Assembly: GCA_002411345.1 (NCBI GenBank)
Contig: DHSL01000030.1
Span: forward strand, 41,145 to 105,144
DNA length: 64,000 nucleotides
Direction: 5' to 3'
Origin: Bacteroidales bacterium UBA5287
Lineage (GTDB): Bacteria; Bacteroidota; Bacteroidia; Bacteroidales; Dysgonomonadaceae
In this document: piece after piece, positions 1 to 8,604 of the stretch
Position numbering within the stretch: the stretch's first letter is position 1
Layout of the letters: every line of letters begins with the position of its first letter
Program-made: the position numbers and the translations under genes
The notes under the pieces: generated by a model
What the model was told of the DNA's origin: nothing
The model's database searches: none
What the model saw: only the letters and a program-made list of their open reading frames with translations

Positions 1-4
1 ATCC

Positions 5-59
5 TCGGAGCATCCTCGGAGGTATGTCGGAGGTATGTAAGAGGAACGTGAGACCATGG
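5..59. repeat. Short 11-bp tandem repeat at the window edge
   Basis: Two perfect copies of the 11-mer TCGGAGGTATG lie at 16-26 and 27-37. A diverged copy, TCGGAGCATCC, precedes them at 5-15, and two further decaying units keep the 11-base phase at 38-48 and 49-59. The array may continue to the left outside the window. It sits beyond the 3' end of the outer-membrane barrel gene and shows no convincing reading frame. I do not know its function. Confidence 0.6.
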
Positions 60-89
60 AAAAAATCAGGACGACACAGACACAATATA

Positions 90-761
90 TTATTTCAACT
101 TTATATAATAAGTCAGTTTAGCCTCAATGATTCTGTGAGCCGAACGCGCAAAGTAGTCGCCCCTTCGATTAGGGAATAAATCGTTTAATCCAAAATAGTA
201 CCTACCCTCCAGATCGAAGACACCCGCATTTGTTTTCAGTTCCAGTCCCAATCCCCCCACCAGTCCGTAGTCGAACCGTTTTAGCGAGTCTATCGGCATA
301 TATTGCATAGTATTTTTGTTTTCCCCCAGATTATCAGCAAGTCCATTGCTCATAATTTGATTATCATTTATCAGCACCCCAATTTGTGGTCCCGCATTAA
401 AAATGAACCTCATATTTTTTTTCCCCGCATAAACATGCGTCATGAAAGGTATTTCAACATAATTCAGCGTCCTTGTATAAGCAAATTCCGGGTTATCTCT
501 GAATTTCTCTTTCCACCCCCGTTGCGTATAATTAAGTTCAGCCACTATACCCATATTTTTCTGAGCGATATATTTTGCGGCGACACCCCCAAAATACCCA
601 AGGTTCATATCCTGGAACACCTTTTGCGGAGCAAAATCGACGCTTGAAGAAAGCGCCCCTCCGCCTACCCCAACATACAGTTCCGGTTTAAAATCCCGTT
701 GTGCTTTAACCTGTAAAACACTAAAGATTAACAACAAAGCTAAAAGCAGGCGATATTTCAT
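90..761 (-). CDS. Outer-membrane beta-barrel protein (PorT-like family)
   Basis: The 223-residue product starts with a Sec signal peptide (hydrophobic residues 5-19, cleavage after about VKAQ). The rest is alternating beta-strand sequence rich in Gly and aromatic residues, and it ends in TYYIKLK, as expected for a small outer-membrane barrel. It resembles the porin-family/PorT-like barrels that are common in Bacteroidetes. Its ATG overlaps the stop codon of the upstream LysM gene by four bases (ATGA), so the two are translationally coupled and may act together in the envelope. No substrate can be assigned from the sequence. The family call is secure at the level of fold only. Confidence 0.7.
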   Translation of the reverse strand: MKYRLLLALLLIFSVLQVKAQRDFKPELYVGVGGGALSSSVDFAPQKVFQDMNLGYFGGVAAKYIAQKNMGIVAELNYTQRGWKEKFRDNPEFAYTRTLNYVEIPFMTHVYAGKKNMRFIFNAGPQIGVLINDNQIMSNGLADNLGENKNTMQYMPIDSLKRFDYGLVGGLGLELKTNAGVFDLEGRYYFGLNDLFPNRRGDYFARSAHRIIEAKLTYYIKLK

Positions 762-2767
762 TTACTCTTATCGATTTTATAAATCATATTATTTGTATCA
801 TAGTGAATCAGATAAATACCCGTATTTCTGAATCCACCCCAGTTGTTCACCCTTTCGAAGTAAAAAGCAAACTGTAACGGTTTCACGTTAATCCTATTAA
901 TATTCTGATCAAAATTAATACCGTTATTATACAATGCCGTGAGGAAATACATACCAATATCATAACCATGCATACCAAATCTTGGATAAAGATTAATCAG
1001 ATCCCTTTGATACCATTTTTTGAAATCACTATTAAAATCTTTCACAGCCTGATCATTTTCATCCACGAAGAAAGACGTATAAATATAAGTACCAAACTTA
1101 TGATAATCATCTTTAATTTTTTGATCAAACGTCTGCCATACAGGATATCCAAATAAGCGAGTAGTATAATCAGGATTCGATTCCTGTAGCGTCGTCAGCG
1201 ATTTCATCAAAGAAACCAGTGCCGCAGAAGTATCAGAAGTAGGAATGATCACATTCTCCTTGTTAGCAGCAAGCAGCGGAACCAGCGTACTATCCAATCT
1301 TGCCGACATATCAATTGACTGATATTTAATATTTTTCTTCTTCAAATCATTCTGCAGTGTTTTAACAAACGCCATTTTGTTATCCCGACTTGTATTATCA
1401 TTAACAAACACGATGTTAGCCCTGTTGAAAGTATCTAAAAATATTCCCGAAGCTTTAGCATACAGATTATCCTGAAGCGTGTTTATTTGGAATATTTGTC
1501 CATTATTCAGCGTTTCCTTTTCATTATTAGAAATAGGGATCACATATTTTATGTTCCGTTCTTTTGAGAAGTCAGAAAGCACTTTTATTTGCTCATCTGT
1601 GATTCCCCCAACAATCAGATTCAGTCCCTGCATTTCCATAGTACCCAGTAAGCTTTCCAATTTTTGAGTATCTTTACCAGCGCCAATATCGAACACATAA
1701 AGATCGATGTTTGCCCCCTGTTCCTTCATTTTTTGTACCGCCAAAAGGAAACCCTCGTAAAACTCTTGAATTCTTAGATTCTGATTATTCGTCTTATCCA
1801 GGAACGGCATTAACAACCCCACCCTCATTACTTGAGTTTTAGGCGACTGTTTTGTTCCCGAAAGCAATAAGTTAGCATTTTCTATTTTTGCCGAAACACT
1901 ATCATCAAGCAACACAGATTTTACAGGAATGATAAGTTCCATGTTCGTCTTCAATCCATTTGACACCATTGGATTTTTTTGTTCCAGATCTTGAACCGAC
2001 ACCCCATAAGATTTTGAAATACTATATAAAGTCTCCCCTTTTAGAACCTTATGTATAATATCCGTAGTCTGTTCCTGATAAGGCGTAAATTTTTCGAAAG
2101 TTTCGAAGAAAGGAATTCTGATTGTTTTTCCTATTTGGAATGTAGAAGCCGACAATCCAGGATTAGCCGTGATAATATCCTCAGGTTTAAGCGAATAAGT
2201 TTTTGAAACAGAATAAAGAGTCTCTTTTGGAAGGATCGTATGATATCTATAATTCTCCTCTTTAACAACGCTAATTGCCTGTCTTTGTGGAATATTCAGC
2301 ACCTGTCCTTCCGTCAACCCCTCTTTTGCAGAAGGATTATTTTGATAAATCTCTTCCGTTGTTGTATTATACATTTGTGCGATAGCATACACCGTTTCCC
2401 CTTTTTGTACCGTATGTTTGAACATCAAGTTTTGATCCGGTATTTGTTCACCATTTCCATTGTTAAGAGATGGTGTTGACGACACAGATTGTGCAATCAT
2501 ATCTTTAGGCACCGGTATTAACAGCACCTGTCCATTTTTCAGTCCCTTGTTAGCTTCAGGATTAACCCTCAATATTTCCGCCACCGAGACTGAGAAAGTC
2601 CGAGAAACAGCGAATACACCTTCACCAGGTTGAACTTTATACTTATAAAAAACCTCACCATTCTGTGTCACCATTTCATATGGCACATTTTGAGCGTATA
2701 TCGTTGTGGTCAAAATGATCATTAAAAAAAATGCAACGATTTTTTGAAGGGATTTTATATTTTGCAT
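758..2767 (-). CDS. LysM-repeat protein with a periplasmic-binding-protein-like domain
   Basis: The 669-residue secreted protein has a signal peptide (residues 1-25) and then four LysM modules at about 42-86, 118-160, 176-220 and 238-281. Each carries the typical G-E-x-x-Y/F-x-I/V-x and I-P signatures, and LysM binds peptidoglycan. From about residue 315 to the end it resembles a type I periplasmic binding protein or ABC-transporter receptor fold, with a start like VGLLMPF. The architecture is recurrent in Bacteroidales, where it is annotated as a LysM or amino-acid ABC substrate-binding protein. No ABC permease or ATPase is adjacent, so a transport role is doubtful; a wall-anchored scaffold or sensor is an inference. 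The downstream barrel overlaps it by four bases. The upstream gap of 113 bases holds a TACTTTTG box (2808-2815, minus), a possible promoter. Confidence 0.8.
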   Translation of the reverse strand: MQNIKSLQKIVAFFLMIILTTTIYAQNVPYEMVTQNGEVFYKYKVQPGEGVFAVSRTFSVSVAEILRVNPEANKGLKNGQVLLIPVPKDMIAQSVSSTPSLNNGNGEQIPDQNLMFKHTVQKGETVYAIAQMYNTTTEEIYQNNPSAKEGLTEGQVLNIPQRQAISVVKEENYRYHTILPKETLYSVSKTYSLKPEDIITANPGLSASTFQIGKTIRIPFFETFEKFTPYQEQTTDIIHKVLKGETLYSISKSYGVSVQDLEQKNPMVSNGLKTNMELIIPVKSVLLDDSVSAKIENANLLLSGTKQSPKTQVMRVGLLMPFLDKTNNQNLRIQEFYEGFLLAVQKMKEQGANIDLYVFDIGAGKDTQKLESLLGTMEMQGLNLIVGGITDEQIKVLSDFSKERNIKYVIPISNNEKETLNNGQIFQINTLQDNLYAKASGIFLDTFNRANIVFVNDNTSRDNKMAFVKTLQNDLKKKNIKYQSIDMSARLDSTLVPLLAANKENVIIPTSDTSAALVSLMKSLTTLQESNPDYTTRLFGYPVWQTFDQKIKDDYHKFGTYIYTSFFVDENDQAVKDFNSDFKKWYQRDLINLYPRFGMHGYDIGMYFLTALYNNGINFDQNINRINVKPLQFAFYFERVNNWGGFRNTGIYLIHYDTNNMIYKIDKSK

Positions 2768-2880
2768 ATTATCTGATTTATCTATTTATCATATTTCATT
2801 CAGACTACAAAAGTACAATAATATTTTAATTTGACCTTGATACCCAAACTAACAAAACTAAAAGAGTCTAAACTATTCCG

Positions 2881-3162
2881 TTAGTCGTTTTTTTCCAGCG
2901 ACCAGTCCTGATCCCTGTATTTCCTATACAAATCGTTGAACTTTACCCTCTTTTTTTCCCTATCCGAATACTTTTGTTTTATCTTTTCCGCTTTGTAATA
3001 CAATTCTTGAGCTTTTTCGAAATCCAGTTCTTGTGCCTGTTCGATTGACTGATTCGTATATTTTGCCGACTTCTTTGCATCCCTTTTCACTCTATTACAA
3101 GCAGAGACTCCAAAAATAGTAAATAATACAATCAGACTTATTTCAACATATTTTCTTTTCAT
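2881..3162 (-). CDS. Small lipoprotein of unknown function
   Basis: The 93-residue protein has a hydrophobic leader and a lipobox-like VSAC, with the predicted lipidated Cys at about residue 22. The mature part is short, highly charged (Lys, Glu, Asp, Arg) and likely helical, with a stretch around residues 38-75 that could form a coiled coil. It lies 11 bases downstream of dnaB on the same strand, so it is probably co-transcribed. I do not recognise a named family. The leader plus lipobox supports a real gene despite its size. Confidence 0.65.
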   Translation of the reverse strand: MKRKYVEISLIVLFTIFGVSACNRVKRDAKKSAKYTNQSIEQAQELDFEKAQELYYKAEKIKQKYSDREKKRVKFNDLYRKYRDQDWSLEKND

Positions 3163-3173
3163 TATATAGTATT

Positions 3174-4715
3174 TTAAAAAGGGAGAGGATCTTTTACTTC
3201 TTGCAGGAAGTCGTTTCCAGAATCATTCATTGGCGGGTTAGCATTTTGTTGATGTGTTCCCGCTTTTGATCTCACCTCGATATAATTTTTGTTTCCAACA
3301 ACCCCATCATTCATATTCAGGAATAAAGCATATTCACTTTCAAATTTGAGTCGTACAAACCCCGTAGGTCCATTTCTATGTTTTGCAATAATAATTTCCG
3401 CCAGGCCCTGTAAAGAATTTCCATTTTCATCTTCCAGAATTTTATAATATTCAGGTCGGTGAATAAAGCAAACAATATCCGCATCCTGCTCGATTGCCCC
3501 CGACTCACGAAGGTCAGACAACTGCGGTCTTTTTCCCTCGCTCGACCCCGCCTGTCTATTTTCCACACCACGGTTCAACTGAGACAAAGCAATTATTGGG
3601 ATGTTCAGTTCTTTTGCCAATCCCTTTAGCGACCTTGAAATTGTACTCACCTCCTGTTCGCGGCTACCAAAGCTCATTCCGCTTGCGTTCATCAACTGCA
3701 AATAGTCGATAATGATCACTCTCACATTATGTTCCCTCACCAATCGTCTTGCTTTTGTTCTTAATTCAAAAACCGAAAGGCTCGGCGTGTCATCAACGTA
3801 TATAGGCGCATCGTACAGCTGTTTAATTTTTGCATCAAGCAATTCCCATTCTTCCGGCACCAGTTGACCATTTTTAATTTTATCACCCGGTATTCTCGAC
3901 ACGTTCATTATAAGACGGTTAACCAGCTGAACATTAGACATCTCAAGAGAGAACACCGCCACCGGTTGTTGATAATCCACCGCAATATTTTTAGCCATTG
4001 ACAACACGAAAGCCGTTTTTCCCATCGCCGGTCGTGCCGCCAAGATCACAAAGTCCGAGTTTTGCCATCCCGAGGTCATCTTATCCAGCTCATGAAAACC
4101 CGACGCCAGTCCACTCATACCATCCGTACGATTAGCCGCTTTCTGCAGATTATCCATTGCCTCCTTTATGACCGGATTGATTTGCACCACATCTTTTTTC
4201 ACGTTCTTTTGCGAGATTTCAAACAGTCGTCCTTCCGTCTCCTGCATTAAATCATCCACATCGACCGTCTCATCAAAAGCCTGCTGTGTGACACTAGAAG
4301 AAAAGGTTATTAGCTGTCTGGCCAGATATTTTTGTGCAATAATTCTTGAATGATATTCAATATGCGCAGCCGAAGCCACTTTTTCAGATAATTCAGCGAC
4401 ATAAATAGCCCCTCCCGCCTGATCAAGTTCCCCCCGTCGTTTCAGTTCCTCAACAACAGTAAGCACGTCGATAGGTTTTTGTTGCATTGCCAATCCCTGA
4501 ATTGCCCCATAAATTAATTGATGTGTAGGATCATAAAAGCTTTCCGGTTTTAGAATATCGCTGATAACCGAATACGCGTCCACTTCGAGCATTAATGCAC
4601 CAAGAACCGCCTCTTCCAATTCTCTTGCCTGAGGAGGTAATTTTCCCAAATCAGGCACCATTATCGTCTTTTCTACAACCTTTGAATTTTTATTTTGCTT
4701 CTTCGTTTCCATCAT
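3174..4715 (-). CDS. dnaB: Replicative DNA helicase DnaB
   Basis: The 513-residue product fits the hexameric helicase that unwinds DNA at the replication fork. Its N-terminal domain (about 20-125) has the family start LPPQARELEEAVLGA. The RecA-like motor domain carries the Walker A motif ARPAMGKTAF at about residues 225-235, a Walker B-type IIIDYLQLM, and the DnaB signature SQLNRGVENR followed by DLRESGAIEQDAD. The length is ordinary for Bacteroidetes DnaB, and no intein or insertion is seen. The start offers two consecutive ATGs. Upstream, a TATCTTTA box (minus strand, about 4736-4743) may be part of the promoter in the 182-base divergent gap shared with the dsbD-like gene. Confidence 0.97.
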   Translation of the reverse strand: MMETKKQNKNSKVVEKTIMVPDLGKLPPQARELEEAVLGALMLEVDAYSVISDILKPESFYDPTHQLIYGAIQGLAMQQKPIDVLTVVEELKRRGELDQAGGAIYVAELSEKVASAAHIEYHSRIIAQKYLARQLITFSSSVTQQAFDETVDVDDLMQETEGRLFEISQKNVKKDVVQINPVIKEAMDNLQKAANRTDGMSGLASGFHELDKMTSGWQNSDFVILAARPAMGKTAFVLSMAKNIAVDYQQPVAVFSLEMSNVQLVNRLIMNVSRIPGDKIKNGQLVPEEWELLDAKIKQLYDAPIYVDDTPSLSVFELRTKARRLVREHNVRVIIIDYLQLMNASGMSFGSREQEVSTISRSLKGLAKELNIPIIALSQLNRGVENRQAGSSEGKRPQLSDLRESGAIEQDADIVCFIHRPEYYKILEDENGNSLQGLAEIIIAKHRNGPTGFVRLKFESEYALFLNMNDGVVGNKNYIEVRSKAGTHQQNANPPMNDSGNDFLQEVKDPLPF

Positions 4716-4876
4716 TTAATTTCGTAAAATATCTGTAAAGATACTTTGTAAATCTGAATTATTATTGACAAAAATAAAAAAAGCTGTTAATAACTTTCAT
4801 ATAATAGCTGTAATCAATTGATCATAAAAATAAATAGTATGTTAAAGGTAAAATTCAAAAAATAGATTCAGTTTAT

Positions 4877-4884
4877 TATCTTTG
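4877..4884 (+). promoter_or_regulatory. Putative -7 box for the dsbD-like gene
   Basis: TATCTTTG matches the Bacteroidetes -7 consensus TAnnTTTG and lies 37 bases upstream of the chosen ATG at 4922. No good TTG/TTTG -33 element sits at the expected distance, so this is a partial promoter match. Confidence 0.5.
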
Positions 4885-4921
4885 TGACTTATAATTAATG
4901 ATACACATATTAGGTAATAAT

Positions 4922-6955
4922 ATGAAAAAGAAAAAGCTACTATTCATTTTAGTATTTCTACTTGGTTTGTCCACTATTGCTTTAGCTCAGAATGAAGTAA
5001 CCTGGAAATTCAGTATAGAAGACAAAGGAAATGGCGAGATTCAATTAGTCGCCGACGCGACCATTAAACGAGGCTGGCATTTGTATGACACAAACATTCC
5101 TGATGGAGGGCCCTATCCCACATCATTAACTATTGACGAGATAGTTGGTGCCACCCCAACAGGAGCGTTTCATGCAGAAGGAAAAGAAGCCGTTGTTTCG
5201 TACGACAAAGTATTCGAGATGAATATCGGCACATTCGACAACTCAGCCAAGTTTGTCCAAGCGTTTAAGGTCACCGATAAAAAAGCCTTTAAACTTACCG
5301 GCGATGTTCGTGCCCAAGCCTGTGACGATAAAAGTTGCACTCCCCCCCTACCCGTTGACTTCACTTTTTCATCATCAAATTTACCCACGACTGTTGCCCA
5401 AGTCACGACCGAGTCCTCGTCAGTCGTCGCCGCGCCATTAGCCGCATCAGTCACCCCATTGGCCATAGACACCCTTTCCGCGGAAGAACAAGCACCCGTT
5501 ATTTCCGGGGATATAGATAAAAATCTTCTTTGGAAGCCAGTTATAGAAGAGCTGAAAAGTTTTGGAGCAGAAGGTACCACAGCTAATAAGTCGTTATTAT
5601 GGATTTTTGTAATGGGTTTTTTAGGAGGACTCGTCGCCTTAGTCACCCCTTGTGTTTGGCCCATGATACCCATGACGATCAGCTTTTTCCTCAAAAAGAG
5701 CAAAACGAATAAGAAGAAAGCCGTTTCTCAAGCCTCGATGTATGGTTTAGCCATCATTGTTATTTACGTAGTTTTAGGATTAGCCATCACGTTGATCTTC
5801 GGTGCCAGTGCTATGAACAAATTAGCCACCAGTGCATTTTTCAATCTATTGTTCTTTGCATTGTTAGTAGTGTTTGCTATTTCATTCTTTGGTGGATTTG
5901 AGATGGTGTTACCCTCATCGTGGACCAACAAAATGGATCAAAAAGCCGATGACACATCCGGTTTGATCAGTATATTTTTCATGGCATTTACGTTGGTTCT
6001 TGTATCATTCTCCTGTACCGGACCAATTATCGGAACCCTGTTAGTAGAAGCAGCAACCACCAGCAGTATATTAGCCCCGACTATTGGAATGTTAGGTTTT
6101 GCATTAGCATTAGCAATTCCCTTTACCCTGTTTGCTATATTCCCCGCCTGGTTACAAAACCTTCCCAAATCTGGAGGTTGGCTCAATACAGTTAAAGTAG
6201 TTTTAGGCTTTTTGGAGCTTGCTTTAGCATTCAAGTTCCTATCCGTAGCCGACCTTGCCTATGGCTGGGGGATACTAGACCGAGAAGTGTTTGTCTCTAT
6301 ATGGGTAGTTATTTTTGCGCTGTTAGGACTTTACCTAATTGGTAAGCTCAAGTTCCCAGGAGATTCAGATCTCAAGCATGTTAGCGTTACCCGTCTTTTC
6401 TTATCAATCATATCATTTGCTTTTGCAATTTATTTGATACCCGGCTTGTGGGGTGCCCCGCTTAAGTCGATCAGTGCATTTGCCCCACCCATGTACACAC
6501 AAGATTTCAATTTGTATGACGGTTCCGTTCATGCCAAATATCTTGATTACGAGTCAGGTATGACATACGCCAAGCAAGTCGGCAAGCCCGTATTGATAGA
6601 CTTTTCCGGATACGGATGTGTCAACTGTCGTAAAATGGAAGCCTCCGTTTGGACCGATCCCCGTGTAAAAGACATGCTCGACAACGATTATATTTTGATC
6701 ACATTGATGGTAGACGATAAGACCAAGCTTCCCGAGATTATTGAAGTAGAAGAGAACGGTAAAATCACGAAGTTGAAAACCATTGGAGACAAATGGAGTT
6801 ATCTTCAACGTCACAAGTTTGGTGCCAACGCACAACCCTACTATATCGCATTAGATAATGAAGGCAACCCCATCAGTTCATCATACGCATACGATGAAAA
6901 TGTAGATTTATATTTAGATTTTCTACAATCAGGATTGAATAATTATAAGAAATAA
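4922..6955 (+). CDS. DsbD-family thiol:disulfide interchange protein
   Basis: This is a transmembrane reductant conduit that passes electrons from the cytosol to periplasmic thioredoxin-like proteins. I choose the ATG at 4922, the ninth residue of the longest frame, because it gives a normal signal peptide (KKKKLLFILVFLLG, then ALAQ). Residue numbers use that start (677 aa). An N-terminal DsbD-alpha-like domain (about 25-150) contains the pair in ACDDKSC. About eight membrane segments follow, with Cys near 244 (TPCVWPM) and near 365 (SFSCTGP), matching the two redox Cys of DsbD. A C-terminal thioredoxin-like domain has CVNC at about 566-569. All expected cysteines are present. It may serve cytochrome c maturation or periplasmic disulfide repair; the window gives no partner. 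Confidence 0.9.
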   Translation: MKKKKLLFILVFLLGLSTIALAQNEVTWKFSIEDKGNGEIQLVADATIKRGWHLYDTNIPDGGPYPTSLTIDEIVGATPTGAFHAEGKEAVVSYDKVFEMNIGTFDNSAKFVQAFKVTDKKAFKLTGDVRAQACDDKSCTPPLPVDFTFSSSNLPTTVAQVTTESSSVVAAPLAASVTPLAIDTLSAEEQAPVISGDIDKNLLWKPVIEELKSFGAEGTTANKSLLWIFVMGFLGGLVALVTPCVWPMIPMTISFFLKKSKTNKKKAVSQASMYGLAIIVIYVVLGLAITLIFGASAMNKLATSAFFNLLFFALLVVFAISFFGGFEMVLPSSWTNKMDQKADDTSGLISIFFMAFTLVLVSFSCTGPIIGTLLVEAATTSSILAPTIGMLGFALALAIPFTLFAIFPAWLQNLPKSGGWLNTVKVVLGFLELALAFKFLSVADLAYGWGILDREVFVSIWVVIFALLGLYLIGKLKFPGDSDLKHVSVTRLFLSIISFAFAIYLIPGLWGAPLKSISAFAPPMYTQDFNLYDGSVHAKYLDYESGMTYAKQVGKPVLIDFSGYGCVNCRKMEASVWTDPRVKDMLDNDYILITLMVDDKTKLPEIIEVEENGKITKLKTIGDKWSYLQRHKFGANAQPYYIALDNEGNPISSSYAYDENVDLYLDFLQSGLNNYKK

Positions 6956-6998
6956 ACCATTATAGACACAGCATTATTGAAGTGCCGTCAATTATTTT

Positions 6999-7784
6999 AT
7001 GCATACAAAAGAAGAAAAGATGAAAGCTTTCGGGCGTTTGCTCGATATTATGGATGAGTTGAGGGAAAAATGTCCCTGGGATCATGTTCAAACAAACGAA
7101 AGTTTGAGAGCCAATACAATAGAAGAGACCTATGAATTATGCGATGCCATTCTGGATGACGATTCCGAATCCATCAAGAAAGAATTAGGCGATTTGCTCC
7201 TTCATATAGTTTTCTATTCAAAGATTGGCGAAGAAAAGCAAGAATTTGACGTAGCAGATGTCTGCAATACAATCTGTGAAAAGCTTATTTTCCGTCACCC
7301 CCATGTCTTTGGTGAAACTGAAGCCAAGACAGCCAAGGTAGTAGAAAAGAACTGGGAGATGATCAAGTTAAAAGAAAAAGGAGGTAATAAAACCGTGCTT
7401 GACGGTGTACCCGTGTCACTTCCTTCGATGGTAAAAGCATACAGGATTCAGGACAAAGCCCGCAATGCCGGATTCGACTGGAATGAACGTGCCGATGTTT
7501 GGGATAAGGTAAAAGAAGAGTTAGGAGAGTTGAAAGTCGAGATAGACCATATGGATGTCAATAAGATGGAAGGCGAGTTTGGAGATCTTTTATTCAGCAT
7601 TATCAATGCAGCAAGATTATACAAAGTTAATCCCGACAATGCACTAGAACGAACAAACAGGAAATTCACCACCCGTTTCAACTATATGGAGCAAATGTTA
7701 AAAAAGCAAGGTAAAAACCTAAGAGACACACCCTTGGAAGAGATGGAGTTTTATTGGCAAGAAGCAAAACAACTTGAGAAATAA
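6999..7784 (+). CDS. mazG: Nucleoside triphosphate pyrophosphohydrolase MazG
   Basis: The 261-residue protein has the two tandem all-alpha NTP-PPase repeats of full-length MazG. The first carries CPWDHVQT and EETYEL, then an EEx12-28ExxD-type metal site ending in KELGDLLLHI. The second carries KEELGEL and EFGDLLFSIIN. MazG hydrolyses non-canonical or excess NTPs to NMP and pyrophosphate and also acts on (p)ppGpp levels in some species. The length matches E. coli MazG. It follows the dsbD-like gene by 43 bases and precedes the zinc-ribbon gene by 20, so the three may form one transcript. Both metal-binding motifs look intact. Confidence 0.95.
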   Translation: MHTKEEKMKAFGRLLDIMDELREKCPWDHVQTNESLRANTIEETYELCDAILDDDSESIKKELGDLLLHIVFYSKIGEEKQEFDVADVCNTICEKLIFRHPHVFGETEAKTAKVVEKNWEMIKLKEKGGNKTVLDGVPVSLPSMVKAYRIQDKARNAGFDWNERADVWDKVKEELGELKVEIDHMDVNKMEGEFGDLLFSIINAARLYKVNPDNALERTNRKFTTRFNYMEQMLKKQGKNLRDTPLEEMEFYWQEAKQLEK

Positions 7785-7804
7785 CCAATATAAAATATAA
7801 TCCA

Positions 7805-8014
7805 ATGGATAATCTACTTTGTCCCCAGTGTAAAATCAGGCGTTTCTATATATTAAATAGTGCCGGAGAACGTTTAGTAGTAACAGTATCTAAAGACAAA
7901 CAAATCCATCCAGTTCATGAAAATGAAACATTGGATGGATTTGACACCTCAGTATTGTATTGCCTTGGTTGCTCCTGGAACGGTTCGGTAGATACAATGA
8001 CCGATAAATTCTGA
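7805..8014 (+). CDS. Small zinc-ribbon protein, function unknown
   Basis: The 69-residue protein has an N-terminal CPQC at residues 6-9 and a C-terminal CLGC at about 54-57, the spacing of a four-Cys zinc ribbon, with a beta-rich middle. No signal peptide is present, so it is cytosolic. It follows mazG by 20 bases and ends 14 bases before the convergent UPF0316 gene. Similar short proteins are seen in Bacteroidales, but I do not know a function. The conserved metal motif and tight spacing argue that it is real. Confidence 0.7.
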   Translation: MDNLLCPQCKIRRFYILNSAGERLVVTVSKDKQIHPVHENETLDGFDTSVLYCLGCSWNGSVDTMTDKF

Positions 8015-8028
8015 TTATATACTCCCTA

Positions 8029-8592
8029 TTATTTCCCTGGTCTCCAACGAGATAATATATTTTGCCGTTTATTAAATATACCATTCTTCTTTGTTCTCAC
8101 ATCTTCAATCACATAAAAGATATCCTGATCAAAATCTGTAAGATATTTTGATATAACCTTCATATCTTTACGTTCAATAACAGTCTCAATAATATCTACT
8201 TTATCAACAGAGCCCGTACCGTGTACCATTGTCGCCCCGTGCCCAGCATTTTTGAGCATCTGCACCAATTCAGTTCCATTTTTTCTTGTATAAACCCTAC
8301 AAAGCACGATACCATAAGCAATTCGTTCTTCGAGTAATATACCAATGTAATTACCTGTTGCATAACCAGCCGCGTAAGATAAATAAGAAACCAAATCATT
8401 TGCACGCGCTAAAATTTGAGATATGATAACAACCCAAATAAAAACTTCGAAAAAACCTATCAGAGGAGCCTTTAATTTTTGTCCTTTTGATACAAAAATA
8501 ATTCGCAAAGTACCTAACGACACATCACAAATTCTCCCAAAAAATATCATTATGGGAAGTAACCATGGAGATTGGTCTAAGAAATCAAACAT
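8029..8592 (-). CDS. UPF0316 (DUF2179/DUF5698) membrane protein
   Basis: The 187-residue protein has three N-terminal membrane segments within residues 8-90, including the recognisable GRICDVSLGTLRIIFVSKG and the FEVFIWV stretch. A soluble C-terminal DUF2179-type domain (about 100-170) follows, a small alpha/beta fold that in other proteins is thought to bind a nucleotide or ligand. The length and the first motif match UPF0316 proteins of Firmicutes and Bacteroidetes. The function is not established. It is 12 bases downstream of the threonine aldolase gene on the same strand and likely shares its transcript. Confidence 0.85.
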   Translation of the reverse strand: MFDFLDQSPWLLPIMIFFGRICDVSLGTLRIIFVSKGQKLKAPLIGFFEVFIWVVIISQILARANDLVSYLSYAAGYATGNYIGILLEERIAYGIVLCRVYTRKNGTELVQMLKNAGHGATMVHGTGSVDKVDIIETVIERKDMKVISKYLTDFDQDIFYVIEDVRTKKNGIFNKRQNILSRWRPGK

Positions 8593-8604
8593 ATATATTA
8601 ATTA

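Noticed and set aside
5170..5703. 177-residue open frame antisense to the dsbD-like gene
   Set aside because: It lies wholly inside a well-supported gene on the other strand, has low-complexity Ser/Thr/Val composition and no recognisable domain.
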